Position numbers and translations under genes: made by a program. A stretch of DNA of 64,000 bases from Butyrivibrio fibrisolvens (GTDB lineage Bacteria > Bacillota > Clostridia > Lachnospirales > Lachnospiraceae), in assembly GCF_037113525.1 (NCBI RefSeq), contig NZ_CP146963.1:2356001-2420000 (forward strand), read 5' to 3'. This document shows, piece after piece, positions 7,477 to 16,676 of the stretch. The notes beneath the pieces are model-generated. The model had not been told where the DNA came from. It did no database searches and saw only the letters and a list, made by a program, of their open reading frames with translations. Position 1 is the stretch's first letter. Each line of letters opens with the position of its first letter.

Positions 7477-8229
7477 TTATTTGGAAAGACCTGATAAAAA
7501 TTGTCTGGTCCTCTCCTCTTTCGGATTCTCTATGAGGTCTTTTGCAGGACCTTTTTCTACTATAACTCCATCATCCATGAATATGGCTATATCAGCCACG
7601 TCTCTGGCAAAAGACATCTCGTGAGTTACGATGATCATGGTTGTCTTCTGGTCTGCAAGATTACGGATTACTTTGAGAACTTCTCCTGTAAGCTCAGGAT
7701 CTAGTGCTGATGTAGGCTCGTCAAAGCACAGTATATCAGGCTTAAGGGCAAGTGCTCTTGCTATAGCAACTCTTTGCTGCTGTCCGCCTGAAAGCTGGTG
7801 TGGATAATTATCCATGCGGTCTGAAAGGCCCATCTGATCAAGAAGCTCTTTGCCATGCTTTATGATCTGAACCTTCTGACTGTTATCAGCGTTAAGGAGC
7901 GGCGCAAGAGTTACATTTTCAAGTGCTGTATACTGAGGGAAAAGGTTGAACTGCTGGAAAACAAGGCCGAAGTGAAGTCTGTTTCTTCTAAGTTCCTCGG
8001 CATTTGTTACAGGTTTTGCGCCATCAAAGAGCTGCTTTCCCTTAACAGTGATCGTCCCAGCATCAGCAGTCTCAAGGAAATTGAGGCATCTAAGGAGGGT
8101 CGTTTTACCGCTTCCTGAAGATCCTATTATGGATATGACCTGTCCATCCTCAAGATCAAAGCTTATTCCCTTTAAGATCTGTGTATTATCAAATTTCTTT
8201 TTTAAATCTCTAACTTCTAAAATTGGCAT
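7477..8229 (-). CDS. Polar amino-acid ABC transporter ATP-binding protein
   Basis: A 250-residue ATPase of the GlnQ/HisP/ArtP class that powers amino-acid uptake. Walker A is GSSGSGKTTLL near residue 35, the signature is LSGGQQQRVAIARAL, Walker B is ILCFDEPTSALDPE, and the switch histidine lies in IIVTHEMSFA. It is the last gene of a three-gene unit with the permease at 8378 and the binding protein at 9048, separated from the permease by about 150 bp. The substrate is not evident from the sequence; glutamine, cystine, arginine and histidine systems look alike. Confidence 0.92.
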   Translation of the reverse strand: MPILEVRDLKKKFDNTQILKGISFDLEDGQVISIIGSSGSGKTTLLRCLNFLETADAGTITVKGKQLFDGAKPVTNAEELRRNRLHFGLVFQQFNLFPQYTALENVTLAPLLNADNSQKVQIIKHGKELLDQMGLSDRMDNYPHQLSGGQQQRVAIARALALKPDILCFDEPTSALDPELTGEVLKVIRNLADQKTTMIIVTHEMSFARDVADIAIFMDDGVIVEKGPAKDLIENPKEERTRQFLSGLSK

Positions 8230-8377
8230 ATTGTTATTGGATTCCTATTATGAATTATGTTGATTTCATATATATTGCCGTTAGGTTTTTATGAACTAAC
8301 TGGTTTTATTTGAATGTTTATTTTATGATTTTGCTTCAAGTAGTTTGGGTAATAGATTATTTCTGAAATAACTATCA

Positions 8378-9034
8378 TTATTTGAAATAGCTCAGCTTCT
8401 TTTCAATATATCCAAACAGGCATGTCAGAAGTCCGCTGAATATAAGGTAGAAAGCGCCTGTGTAGAATAACGGCCAGATTATACCACTACTCTTGATAAA
8501 GGCCTGTCCATTCCAGATGATCTCATATACGGCGATTACTCTGGCAAGAGATGTATCTTTTACAAGAGTGATGACCTCGTTTGAAATAGGCGGAACGATT
8601 CTCTTTATAACCTGAAGAAGGATAACTTTAAAGAAGATCTGCTTCTTGGTCATACCAAGGACCTGACCGGCTTCATACTGGCCTGCAGGAATAGACTGGA
8701 TGCCGCCTCTGTATATTTCTGAGAAATAGCATGCGTAGTTGATAACGAATGCCACAAGGGCTGCAATGAATCTACCTGTTGTGCTTGTGCCCCATACATT
8801 TATTCCAAGGAATATTCCAGGGCCATAATACATGACAAGGAGCTGCAGCATAAGCGGCGTTCCACGGATTATCCATATGATAAATCTTACGGGATATTTG
8901 ATTATAGCGGCCTTGCTCATTGATCCAAAGCAGATAAAAAGGCCAAGAGGAAGGGAAAAAACAAGTGTAAGTGCAAATAACTTGATAGTCCCTAAAAAGC
9001 CCTCTAAAAGGGATAAAGTTACTGTATAGAACAT
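8378..9034 (-). CDS. Polar amino-acid ABC transporter permease
   Basis: A 218-residue integral membrane protein of the HisM/GlnP family with about five helices. The EAA-type loop that docks the ATPase is seen as QYEAGQVLGMTKKQIFFKVI, followed by the family-typical ISNEVITLVKDTSLA. AAGGAG precedes the start. Only 13 bp separate it from the upstream binding-protein gene, so they are co-transcribed. Only one permease is present, so the channel is likely a homodimer. Confidence 0.92.
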   Translation of the reverse strand: MFYTVTLSLLEGFLGTIKLFALTLVFSLPLGLFICFGSMSKAAIIKYPVRFIIWIIRGTPLMLQLLVMYYGPGIFLGINVWGTSTTGRFIAALVAFVINYACYFSEIYRGGIQSIPAGQYEAGQVLGMTKKQIFFKVILLQVIKRIVPPISNEVITLVKDTSLARVIAVYEIIWNGQAFIKSSGIIWPLFYTGAFYLIFSGLLTCLFGYIEKKLSYFK

Positions 9035-9047
9035 GGATACCTGCTCC

Positions 9048-9842
9048 TTATTTCTGCTCTACAAGCGCATCCTGTACGCCGTATGTCTTAGCAACTTCCT
9101 GCATAGAGCCATCTGCATAATAAGCTTTGAGCTGGTCGTTTATATATGCTGCAAGGTCTGAACCTTTGCGGCAACCGATACCATATTCTTCAGTTGTAAG
9201 TTCTACTGTGTGTGTAAGATCTGTATAGCTTGTGCCGGCGCCAACCATAGCTCCAGCCATGAGAAGGTCGATGATGCAGGCTCCGGATGTTCCTGCTGCA
9301 ACTTCCATTACAGCATCTGCCTGAGATGTAACAGATGTGTAGTCAAAACCGTTATCAATAGCTGCCTGTTCACCGGCAGATCCTGACTCAACTGCAAAGC
9401 TAAGTCCCTTAACATCGTCTACAGTCTTATAAGAATCTGCATCAGCATTTGGAACTACAACTACCTGCGCGTTGTTAAGATATGCGTTTGTACATTCCAT
9501 AGCGCTTGTAACTTCGCTTGTAAGAGTCATTCCGTTCCAAACAACGTCAATTGACTTATTCTCAAGCTCAAGGATCTTGTTGTCCCAGTCGATCTCTACG
9601 AATTCAACTTCTACGCCAAGAGATTCGCCAACCTTTTTGGCCATATCAGCATCAAAACCGATCCAGTTACCGTTTTCATCCTTGTAATCCATAGGAGCAA
9701 AATCTGTGATTCCTACGATAAGGGTTCCTTTATTCTTGATATATTCAACGTCGCTTTCTGCGCTCTTCTTCGTATTTCCACATGCAGTCATGCCAATAAC
9801 CATAGTAAGTGCAAGTAAAGAAGCCATAAGTTTTTTCTTCAT
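9048..9842 (-). CDS. Amino-acid ABC transporter substrate-binding lipoprotein
   Basis: A 264-residue family 3 extracellular solute-binding protein. The signal peptide (residues 1-20) ends in the lipobox GMTAC, so Cys21 should be lipid-anchored outside the membrane. The mature part has typical motifs: TLIVGITDFAPMDYKDENG near the start, GFDADMAKKVGE and VEFVEIDWDNKI. It captures the amino acid and delivers it to the permease encoded downstream. GGAGGA precedes the start, and a promoter is visible further upstream. Confidence 0.93.
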   Translation of the reverse strand: MKKKLMASLLALTMVIGMTACGNTKKSAESDVEYIKNKGTLIVGITDFAPMDYKDENGNWIGFDADMAKKVGESLGVEVEFVEIDWDNKILELENKSIDVVWNGMTLTSEVTSAMECTNAYLNNAQVVVVPNADADSYKTVDDVKGLSFAVESGSAGEQAAIDNGFDYTSVTSQADAVMEVAAGTSGACIIDLLMAGAMVGAGTSYTDLTHTVELTTEEYGIGCRKGSDLAAYINDQLKAYYADGSMQEVAKTYGVQDALVEQK

Positions 9843-9890
9843 AATATTAATTTTCCTCCAGGGGTGTTTTTAATGTGATAATCTTTTACC

Positions 9891-9919
9891 ACTCTACCAT
9901 ACTAAAGCATAGTTGGCAA
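9891..9919 (-). promoter_or_regulatory. Probable promoter for the amino-acid ABC operon
   Basis: Read on the minus strand, TTGCCA (9914-9919) and TAGAGT (9891-9896) are separated by 17 bp. They lie about 50 bp before the binding-protein start. Confidence 0.5.
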
Positions 9920-9973
9920 TACTCTATTTTCATTTGGTCAAAGAATGCTATTTCTGAAGCTCTACGTATGCAT

Positions 9974-10012
9974 AAAAAGACACAGCCTGCTAAATTAAAC
10001 AAGCTGTGTCTT
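9974..10012 (-). terminator. Rho-independent terminator of the WG-repeat operon
   Basis: On the minus strand a 10-bp stem (aagacacagc with gctgtgtctt) is followed by a T run. It lies just downstream of the 10078-12995 genes. Confidence 0.85.
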
Positions 10013-10022
10013 ACTCATTTTA

Positions 10023-10038
10023 TATGAACATGTTCATA
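10023..10038. repeat. 16-bp palindrome with TGAACATGTTCA core
   Basis: A perfect palindrome (tatgaacatgttcata) shared in core with 553-574 and 33604-33615. It lies between the terminator and the stop of the 10078 gene. Confidence 0.55.
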
Positions 10039-10077
10039 ATATATATGCTCTTTTCACATCTCTATTTCTTATATCTG

Positions 10078-10284
10078 TCATGAAATACTTGGATTTGTAT
10101 TATGATATTCTGATTTATAGTTCTGTAAAACATAATTGGAAAACATTAGTATTATACAGATCTTCAACAGATCCAAGATGTATATCCAAAAGGGATGTCC
10201 TATTTCTGCAAGGATTAAGTATGCAAAGATAGCAATACTTATCGGAATATAGATTGCGTATATTTTAGGTATATACTTGGTCAT
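10078..10284 (-). CDS. Short membrane protein, partial duplicate of the next gene
   Basis: A 68-residue protein with two hydrophobic helices. It closely matches the N-terminal third of its upstream neighbour (10288-10875): both contain KYIPKIYA, IGH, and a shared D-L-x-K-I-C segment leading to YVL. It then stops, so it looks like a truncated tandem duplicate. It starts 3 bp after its neighbour's stop, and translation is probably coupled. Function unknown; it could be a decaying copy or a functional mini-version. Confidence 0.6.
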   Translation of the reverse strand: MTKYIPKIYAIYIPISIAIFAYLILAEIGHPFWIYILDLLKICIILMFSNYVLQNYKSEYHNTNPSIS

Positions 10285-10287
10285 TTC

Positions 10288-10875
10288 TTAACTTTCTGCC
10301 TCCATATTGACTGGCCTTTCAAAATCTAGTATGCAGTGAATTCGTATTAGTTCTCTGAAGAAACATAAAAGGCCTAAGATTATTAAAAGACCAAATCCAT
10401 GCACTACTATCTCAATTATAAAGAAAACAGCAATTGTAGAATTTAATAGAGTCCATGTTTTGTTTTCGTTATCGTCAAATGCAGAATCCAATTTTTGTAT
10501 TGCAATATTTTCAGATACAAACTCTGCTACAAAGAAAAACAGGTATATATATGTTAGTAACGTACTACCATAATCTATTTTTCCGTGTAAACAGATCGTA
10601 AAAACAAATTCCAGAAAACAAAAGCCTGTGAAAAATAAAAAGTATTTACTTGGATTATTATAAGCATCTTCTAAATCATATTTTTTTAGAACATAGTAGG
10701 AAAACAGCAATATTACGCATATTTTCACCAAATCCATAATGTATCCAAAAAACACATGACCTATTCCTGTGATGCTACCAAATATAAATAAAGCAAAGCT
10801 AAGTGGAATATAGAAAGCATATATTTTTGGTATATATTTAAGTATCTTGTTATCAATAAAATTAATCAGCTTCAT
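10288..10875 (-). CDS. Multi-spanning membrane protein, unknown function
   Basis: A 195-residue protein with about five hydrophobic helices, the first after KYIPKIYAFYIP and others near residues 42-63, 75-92, 97-117 and 145-175. Its start codon overlaps the stop of the WG-repeat gene in an ATGA, so the two are translationally coupled. No family is recognised. Its position between the WG-repeat protein and its own shortened copy suggests a membrane partner of the WG-repeat protein, which is inference only. Confidence 0.7.
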   Translation of the reverse strand: MKLINFIDNKILKYIPKIYAFYIPLSFALFIFGSITGIGHVFFGYIMDLVKICVILLFSYYVLKKYDLEDAYNNPSKYFLFFTGFCFLEFVFTICLHGKIDYGSTLLTYIYLFFFVAEFVSENIAIQKLDSAFDDNENKTWTLLNSTIAVFFIIEIVVHGFGLLIILGLLCFFRELIRIHCILDFERPVNMEAES

Positions 10876-12995
10876 TTCTTAACCTTTTGACCCCATCGCA
10901 GTGTAACCTGAATAAATCCATTTCCTAATGATACCCAGTCAAACTGTGGTTCATATATCCAGTTTCCATTGGCATCAAAAATGCCATATTTGCCTTTTTT
11001 GTTTTTTACAACAGCAACAAGTTCTGATTTATTATCATGGCTGCTATTAACAATGCATGAAGTTTCAATATATTTATACTCATAATCTAGTAACAGTTCT
11101 CCATTTTTACCAACAAGACCATACAGACCAGTTGATTCATCTTTTACAACAAGTAAACTTTTTTGGCCTTCGTCAGGATCTTCTATTATTCCAAGATATT
11201 CTCCATCTGCGCTGTATACTTTAGCTTCAGCTGTTGTCCAAAATAGTACTGTACCATTTGAATTTGATATGCAGTGGTAACTATAATCATCAATATCTAA
11301 TACTTTTGATCCGTCATAAAATATTGATCCGTAGCAACCGCTAATGATGGCAATTAGTGGCTTTTCATTAAAAGTAGAGACACTAACATCAGAGTCATGT
11401 TGACGCAATTCACATATAAACTGACCTTTGTAATCTATGACACTATCGCAATATTGATCATGATATTTGCAAGCTTTAAAAATGCCGCTTCCTAAATATT
11501 CCAGATAGTCACATTTAATTTCTACAGGCTCACTATTAGATGATAATATGACCCAATTATTGATATCATATGGAAAAAACATGATATCTGCATCGTATGC
11601 ATAATAATAATCAGAATTTTCATCGATTTCAGATAGCTTATATTTTTGAGGATTTATGACTGTTTTATTATCGTAATCAACTATCCCAACGCAGTCATCT
11701 TCTGTAATAACAATGCAATTATCTTCACTTTCATTGTTTGTATTATAGTTTCTTATTATTTCTTTATATTCAAAATTGATATAAATGTTTCCTAAGCGGT
11801 CTATTAGACCTCTTTTGCCATCTATCTCAGCAATAATGTAATCATCACTAGACACCCATGAATCTAAATAATCATATTGTGAATCCGCTAATTTATTACC
11901 ATCTTTATCGCAGATATAATACTTTCCATTGTTGTCTTGAATAATAAAGAAAGAAGGTATATTGCTAACAAATGATTGTTTTAAACACTCTATATACTTG
12001 AAGCTTTCTCCCAAAACATCGTTGCCTGAAAAATCTAAAAGCATATAATTACCATCGCTATCTTCAGTAATAATTCTTTCAGAACTTTCATCTATATCTA
12101 TATCTTCGTAAGATGGCTCAAGTATTATGTTTCCATTTAAATCGCATATACCGCAATAATGTCTGCCATTATCTTTCTTGTCAAAATATAACAAGCTACC
12201 AAAATCGTGAATATAAGAGTAATCCGCATCTAAAATTACATGTCCATCAAAATCATACGCACCATAGCAGTCGGTTCCGTCTTTTTTTTTCATAACTTGA
12301 ATATAAGTATCATTATTGTCGATGCTGATTCTAGAGAAATTTGGTTCTATTATCCATTTATATTCAAGATTCATCACACCCTTAAGATCAGTACTTGTTG
12401 TAACAAACAGTAAGCCCTTATCTATATAGGAAGTATCTAAATAGTCGTAATCAGGCTTATCTACCCAAATGCCAAATTTATTAGCAATCCCATATTTTGT
12501 GTAATAGCTTCTATGATCCAATAAATAAACATCACCATTATTAAGAGTGCAAGAATAGTTTGTGTGTGTGTAGGGAACACTGTGATACATCATTTCATAA
12601 ATTGAATTTATTGCAAAATCTTTAGGTGAATTATAGAAAAAATCCCACCAAAAGGAACTAATATAATTATCAGTAGTTAAGTTATCAGGAGTTAAAGTAT
12701 CTGAATCTTTGTTAGTCTCAAAGTTATAGATTCCGCTCTGTCTATTATAAAATTTGCTTCTCTCGCTCCAATTATTAGTATATGTGTACGTTACTGTATT
12801 ATTGTTATGAATATCCAATGGTTCTGTACTCTTATGAGAACAAATAATATTCCCTTCTGTATCCAGAACATATCTGGTTGGTCCTTTGTTGCAGGAATTT
12901 AGGTAGATGAAAATTGCAGAGATTATTACTGCAGCAATTAAGAATCCCCCTAGAATTTTTAGATCTTCTTTTAACCTTTTTTCATACGTTGACAT
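10872..12995 (-). CDS. WG-repeat surface protein
   Basis: A 707-residue protein with one N-terminal transmembrane anchor (residues about 15-33) and a long extracytoplasmic part. About ten WG-type repeats are recognisable, each with a core like YGxxDxxGNxIxxPxYxxI, for example YGAYDFDGHVILDADYSYI and CGICDLNGNIILEPSYEDI. WG repeats form beta-rich scaffolds of mostly unknown role, often on bacterial surfaces. GGGGA precedes the start. It is first in a three-gene unit with 10288 and 10078. Base composition is AT-rich with many Asn, Asp and Tyr codons. Confidence 0.85.
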   Translation of the reverse strand: MSTYEKRLKEDLKILGGFLIAAVIISAIFIYLNSCNKGPTRYVLDTEGNIICSHKSTEPLDIHNNNTVTYTYTNNWSERSKFYNRQSGIYNFETNKDSDTLTPDNLTTDNYISSFWWDFFYNSPKDFAINSIYEMMYHSVPYTHTNYSCTLNNGDVYLLDHRSYYTKYGIANKFGIWVDKPDYDYLDTSYIDKGLLFVTTSTDLKGVMNLEYKWIIEPNFSRISIDNNDTYIQVMKKKDGTDCYGAYDFDGHVILDADYSYIHDFGSLLYFDKKDNGRHYCGICDLNGNIILEPSYEDIDIDESSERIITEDSDGNYMLLDFSGNDVLGESFKYIECLKQSFVSNIPSFFIIQDNNGKYYICDKDGNKLADSQYDYLDSWVSSDDYIIAEIDGKRGLIDRLGNIYINFEYKEIIRNYNTNNESEDNCIVITEDDCVGIVDYDNKTVINPQKYKLSEIDENSDYYYAYDADIMFFPYDINNWVILSSNSEPVEIKCDYLEYLGSGIFKACKYHDQYCDSVIDYKGQFICELRQHDSDVSVSTFNEKPLIAIISGCYGSIFYDGSKVLDIDDYSYHCISNSNGTVLFWTTAEAKVYSADGEYLGIIEDPDEGQKSLLVVKDESTGLYGLVGKNGELLLDYEYKYIETSCIVNSSHDNKSELVAVVKNKKGKYGIFDANGNWIYEPQFDWVSLGNGFIQVTLRWGQKVKK

Positions 12996-13130
12996 TGTTA
13001 TTCCCCAATAACATAAAAATTTTAGCTTGTTAATTCTACCTTAAATAGATGATTATGGCAAATCGAAGATAAATCCGGAGAAATAGGCTAATGTATTACA
13101 AAAATTTGCCTGACAAACAGATAGAGATAG

Positions 13131-13171
13131 AAAATCAAAAAGACGATGGGGCAAAACGCTTACCCATCGTC
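13131..13171 (-). terminator. Rho-independent terminator
   Basis: On the minus strand gacgatggg pairs with cccatcgtc (13142-13171), followed by TTTTTGATTTT. It ends the transcript of the 13190 gene. Confidence 0.9.
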
Positions 13172-13189
13172 TCTTGTCTTCTGTTGTTC

Positions 13190-14098
13190 TTATCTTCTTA
13201 ATTTCTGTCTTTGTTGAGCTATAAATGTAAGTCTCTTAGTAATCTTGTCCCTTATAAAGCTCTGGCTGTCCTCCTTTACAAGGAAGTACATGTAGGAGTC
13301 AAGGACTACGGACTGAGGAAGGCCGCGGCCGACTAATTTGAAGTTGCGGAAGCCTCGCTTTATGTAATCATTCATCTGTTCCTTGGAGATAAAGGCGGGC
13401 TTATTCTTGCAGTCTTCGAAGGTCTTCTTTTCCTGTCTGTTGGGACATGGAAAGGGTCTGGCAACTTCGTATTGGAGCTGCTTCAAAGCTTCGTCGCGGT
13501 AATGCTCGAGACGCTTGGGACAGTTTGGGAAGCAGATCTCGTCGACGAGTATTTCTACTCTGTCTGCCATGGGTTCGAGCTGTTTGAGTACGTCTTCGTT
13601 ATGATTCATGTCATAATCAAGAACGACCATAAAATAGTCTTTGTTAAGCTCTGAATAGAGCTTTTCTGGATCAGTGATTCTCTTTGTTGTAGATGAAATG
13701 AATTTAAAATTTGGATAGTTCTTTCTAAGATAACCTTCCAGGATCTGCGTGTTAACAAGAACCTGATTCTTGCCATTGTCAGCAATGTGCATGATCAGAT
13801 TGCAGAAGGTGTCATCAAGATGTTTTTCTTCGATAAGCGGATTGGTCCAGGTGAAGCGGACCGGAACATTTTTAGAATTATAGAGCTTGATGATATTTTC
13901 AATCTCGTTTTTGGGGCAAAAGCCAAGAACAGTTCTGCCACCATTCCATATTGCTCCCGGGAATGTGCCGTAAACACTACCAACACGGTAATTATCGTAG
14001 AAGCAATCCGGATATTCCTTCATAACATCAATAAGAGTACTGTTCAGGTCTCTGAACACACTAAACCCTGGCAGGTGCCAGTAAATATAATCATTCAT
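13190..14098 (-). CDS. U32-peptidase-like / TIM-barrel protein, function unknown
   Basis: A 302-residue soluble protein. The start at ATG 14098 is preferred because GGGGGA directly precedes it; an upstream in-frame codon at 14158 has no ribosome-binding site. The sequence alternates strands and helices like a TIM barrel. Central motifs VEILVDEICFPNCPKRLEHY and NFKLVGRG resemble the cysteine-containing strand and the loop before the C-terminus of U32-type collagenase-like proteins. The match is remembered from family patterns rather than searched. It stands alone between terminators, with no informative neighbour. Confidence 0.5.
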   Translation of the reverse strand: MNDYIYWHLPGFSVFRDLNSTLIDVMKEYPDCFYDNYRVGSVYGTFPGAIWNGGRTVLGFCPKNEIENIIKLYNSKNVPVRFTWTNPLIEEKHLDDTFCNLIMHIADNGKNQVLVNTQILEGYLRKNYPNFKFISSTTKRITDPEKLYSELNKDYFMVVLDYDMNHNEDVLKQLEPMADRVEILVDEICFPNCPKRLEHYRDEALKQLQYEVARPFPCPNRQEKKTFEDCKNKPAFISKEQMNDYIKRGFRNFKLVGRGLPQSVVLDSYMYFLVKEDSQSFIRDKITKRLTFIAQQRQKLRR

Positions 14099-14429
14099 TC
14101 CCCCAAATCTTCCCTTCTCTTTTTTTAGAGTAACCCAAATCGAAAAAACGATATGCAAACATTATACAACAAAGAACGGTGTTTGGGGCAAACAAATGTC
14201 ATAAAATGTACAAAAACATGTGCCAAAAAGCTAGTATATCCATCAATATTACTTATAACATTGTTTAATAGACATAAATAATGAACGAAAGCACATAACA
14301 AGAGCAATTATAGAATCGATCAAAATTACTTATACTTCGTATATTTTTGAAATGAGAAACAGACAATCAAGTATTTTCATAAAGCTAATAACCTTCATAC
14401 TTTCAAAATCAAATGTTCAGTGAGACTAA
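14099..14429. other. AT-rich intergenic region
   Basis: No credible gene, terminator or promoter stands out in these 331 bases. The downstream part (14300-14429) is where transcription from 16553 would end, but no strong hairpin was found. Confidence 0.5.
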
Positions 14430-16553
14430 TCACTCCTTATACTTACAAAATTCAAAGCTCAGCATGGTTATATCATCAAACTGCGGTGCTCCAGCAACAA
14501 ATTCGTCTATATCTGCTCTTATTGCTGGCAGCAGATTTTCAGGATCCTTGTCGATATTGTTATTAAGGAAGTCAGTGAGTCTATTCATGCCGTACAGCTC
14601 ATTATCAGCGTTTGTAGCTTCTGTGACGCCGTCAGTGTACTGATACAGGCGATCTCCGGGTTCCATTTTGAAGGAACCTGTCTTATAGACCATATCTTCC
14701 ATTCCTGCAAGGACAAAGCCTGCCTTGATCTTCATTTCCTCATAGACATACTTGCCATCTTCGCCTTTGTGCATGATAAACGGGTGCTCATGGCCTGCGT
14801 TGGCGTATCTGACTTCGCCTGTTCTTAGGTCTATAACAGCTTCGTATGCAGTAATGAACATGCCGCCTTCGTTGGATTCGCACAGGATTGAGTTAACTTC
14901 TTCAAAGATGCTGGACGGATCAGTATCGGGCTTCGTATGGTCTTTGATCAAAGTCTTACCGATCACCATGAAAAGAGCTGCGGGTACGCCCTTACCGGAT
15001 ACGTCAGCTACTACCATGGCAAGGTGATCTTCATCAACATAGAAGAAATCATAGAAGTCACCGCCGACTTCCTTTGCAGGATGCATGGTCGCGTATATCT
15101 TATATTCAGCTTTTTCTGAATAAACAGGGAAAATAGATGGCAGCATACTTGCCTGGATCTGGGTTGCGACGTTAAGCTCCGTACCGATCCTTTCTTTTTC
15201 TGCAGTAGCATATTTTACGTCTTCCATGTAAGTCTTAAGGTCATCTTGCATTTCATTAAATCTTTCTGCAAGCTGTCCGACTTCGTCGCCGCTTTCAACG
15301 GGAATTTTTATGTCGAAGTTACCTTTACCGATAGCCTTAACGTTTTTGGCAAGTGCCTGCATCGGACGTGTGATGGTTCCTGATACTGCGAAGGATACCA
15401 TGATCAGGATGATACCGATTACTGCAAAATATATGATGAAAAGCTTATTGATATCAAAGAGGCGCTTTTGCATTTCTTCCTGTGACGTGGCTGTCATCAT
15501 GTCGCTTTGCTCCTTGGCATGATCTGCAGGAAGGGTTACTTCTGAAGTATTTATACTTGCGCAGAATATCCATCCTGTCTCTTCAAGTTTGGAAAAAGCA
15601 ACATAGCTATTTTCATCTTCATAGACAGTTTCTACGATTCCGCTTGTTTTACCGGAAAGAGCCTTTATAAAGTCATCATTATCAAAATGATTATTGATAT
15701 CCGGGTCAAAAGACGCTTCATCCATATCCTTATGAGCTATAAAGTTGTAATTATCATCAAGGATAAAACATGCGCCTGTATCGCCTACTTTCATGGACAT
15801 GACATCATCGATCAGATCCTGGAGGGCAACATCAGATGCAACAACTCCTGCTCTATTGCCACTTGCATCATCATAGGTCATAGCTGCTGTAATACAAGTA
15901 TTGCCATAAGAATCAAGATATGTCGGAAGCCATACCAAAGTACCGGGAGCATTCATTGCTTCTATATACCAGTCACGTGCTCTTGGGTCGTAATCAGGAT
16001 TGAACTGATTGGATCTTGAATATCTGTAGGAAATACCGCTTTGGGTGCCAATATATATGTTATTGAGTATTTCAGTATTTTCAAGAAATGGTGCAAACAT
16101 ATATTCGCAATTAGACAATATCAGGACTTCTTTTTGAATTTCAGGCGTTTCTTCAATACCTTTAACAAGGAAATACTTAGAAGAAGCTTCTCCCATAACT
16201 GTTTCGTCAGGGGCAGGAATATCATTTCCCACAAAATTGGAAGAATCAGTATACAGACTGCTGGTATATTCAGCTGACTCAGTAACTATTCTGTTAACAG
16301 AGTAAAACTTCTCGTTAGCGGCCTGGGCCTGCTTTTCAACGATCATTACAAGATAATTATTGGCCTGATCAAGCAAGGACTCCTTGGCAATTGTAGACGA
16401 ATTAAGGCCAAGTGTTATGTTGGTCTGTTCGAATTCGTCGACCATGGAATTCATGAAATAGGCTGATGCTCCAAATATGATAAGTAGTGATCCAAGGGAC
16501 ATTACCATTATTACGAGGAGAATCTTGATACTGATCTTCATATTCTTAAACAT
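14430..16553 (-). CDS. Cache-HAMP-PP2C (SpoIIE/RsbU-type) membrane phosphatase
   Basis: A 707-residue transmembrane serine phosphatase. Helix 1 (residues about 10-33) and helix 2 (about 368-392) bracket a Cache-type extracellular sensor with YDPRARDWYIEAMNAPG. A HAMP linker follows (TRPMQALAKNVKAIGKGNFD). The C-terminal PP2C domain has AKEVGGDFYDFF, MVVADVSGKGVPAALFM, YANAGHEHP and FDDITML, so the metal-binding acids are present. Such enzymes dephosphorylate a STAS-domain antagonist in partner-switching. A STAS gene lies 3.3 kb upstream on the same strand, a likely substrate. AGGAGG precedes the start. Confidence 0.92.
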   Translation of the reverse strand: MFKNMKISIKILLVIMVMSLGSLLIIFGASAYFMNSMVDEFEQTNITLGLNSSTIAKESLLDQANNYLVMIVEKQAQAANEKFYSVNRIVTESAEYTSSLYTDSSNFVGNDIPAPDETVMGEASSKYFLVKGIEETPEIQKEVLILSNCEYMFAPFLENTEILNNIYIGTQSGISYRYSRSNQFNPDYDPRARDWYIEAMNAPGTLVWLPTYLDSYGNTCITAAMTYDDASGNRAGVVASDVALQDLIDDVMSMKVGDTGACFILDDNYNFIAHKDMDEASFDPDINNHFDNDDFIKALSGKTSGIVETVYEDENSYVAFSKLEETGWIFCASINTSEVTLPADHAKEQSDMMTATSQEEMQKRLFDINKLFIIYFAVIGIILIMVSFAVSGTITRPMQALAKNVKAIGKGNFDIKIPVESGDEVGQLAERFNEMQDDLKTYMEDVKYATAEKERIGTELNVATQIQASMLPSIFPVYSEKAEYKIYATMHPAKEVGGDFYDFFYVDEDHLAMVVADVSGKGVPAALFMVIGKTLIKDHTKPDTDPSSIFEEVNSILCESNEGGMFITAYEAVIDLRTGEVRYANAGHEHPFIMHKGEDGKYVYEEMKIKAGFVLAGMEDMVYKTGSFKMEPGDRLYQYTDGVTEATNADNELYGMNRLTDFLNNNIDKDPENLLPAIRADIDEFVAGAPQFDDITMLSFEFCKYKE

Positions 16554-16584
16554 AGGAGTCCTCCTGATTTGAGGCTGTTATCTT

Positions 16585-16676
16585 CGATATTGATTATCTG
16601 ACAATATATCTTTAGATATCCTGATGTCTGATTGTCTATATTCTGACTTCAGATATACAGATATCTGATTATCTAT
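16585..16676. repeat. Degenerate short repeats around GATATCTGATTATCT
   Basis: Several imperfect copies of a roughly 15-bp motif (gatattgattatctgac, gatgtctgattgtctat, gatatctgattatctat) fill the gap between the phosphatase and ddl genes. They run into the ddl stop region. They may be replication-slippage debris or protein-binding sites. Confidence 0.4.
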
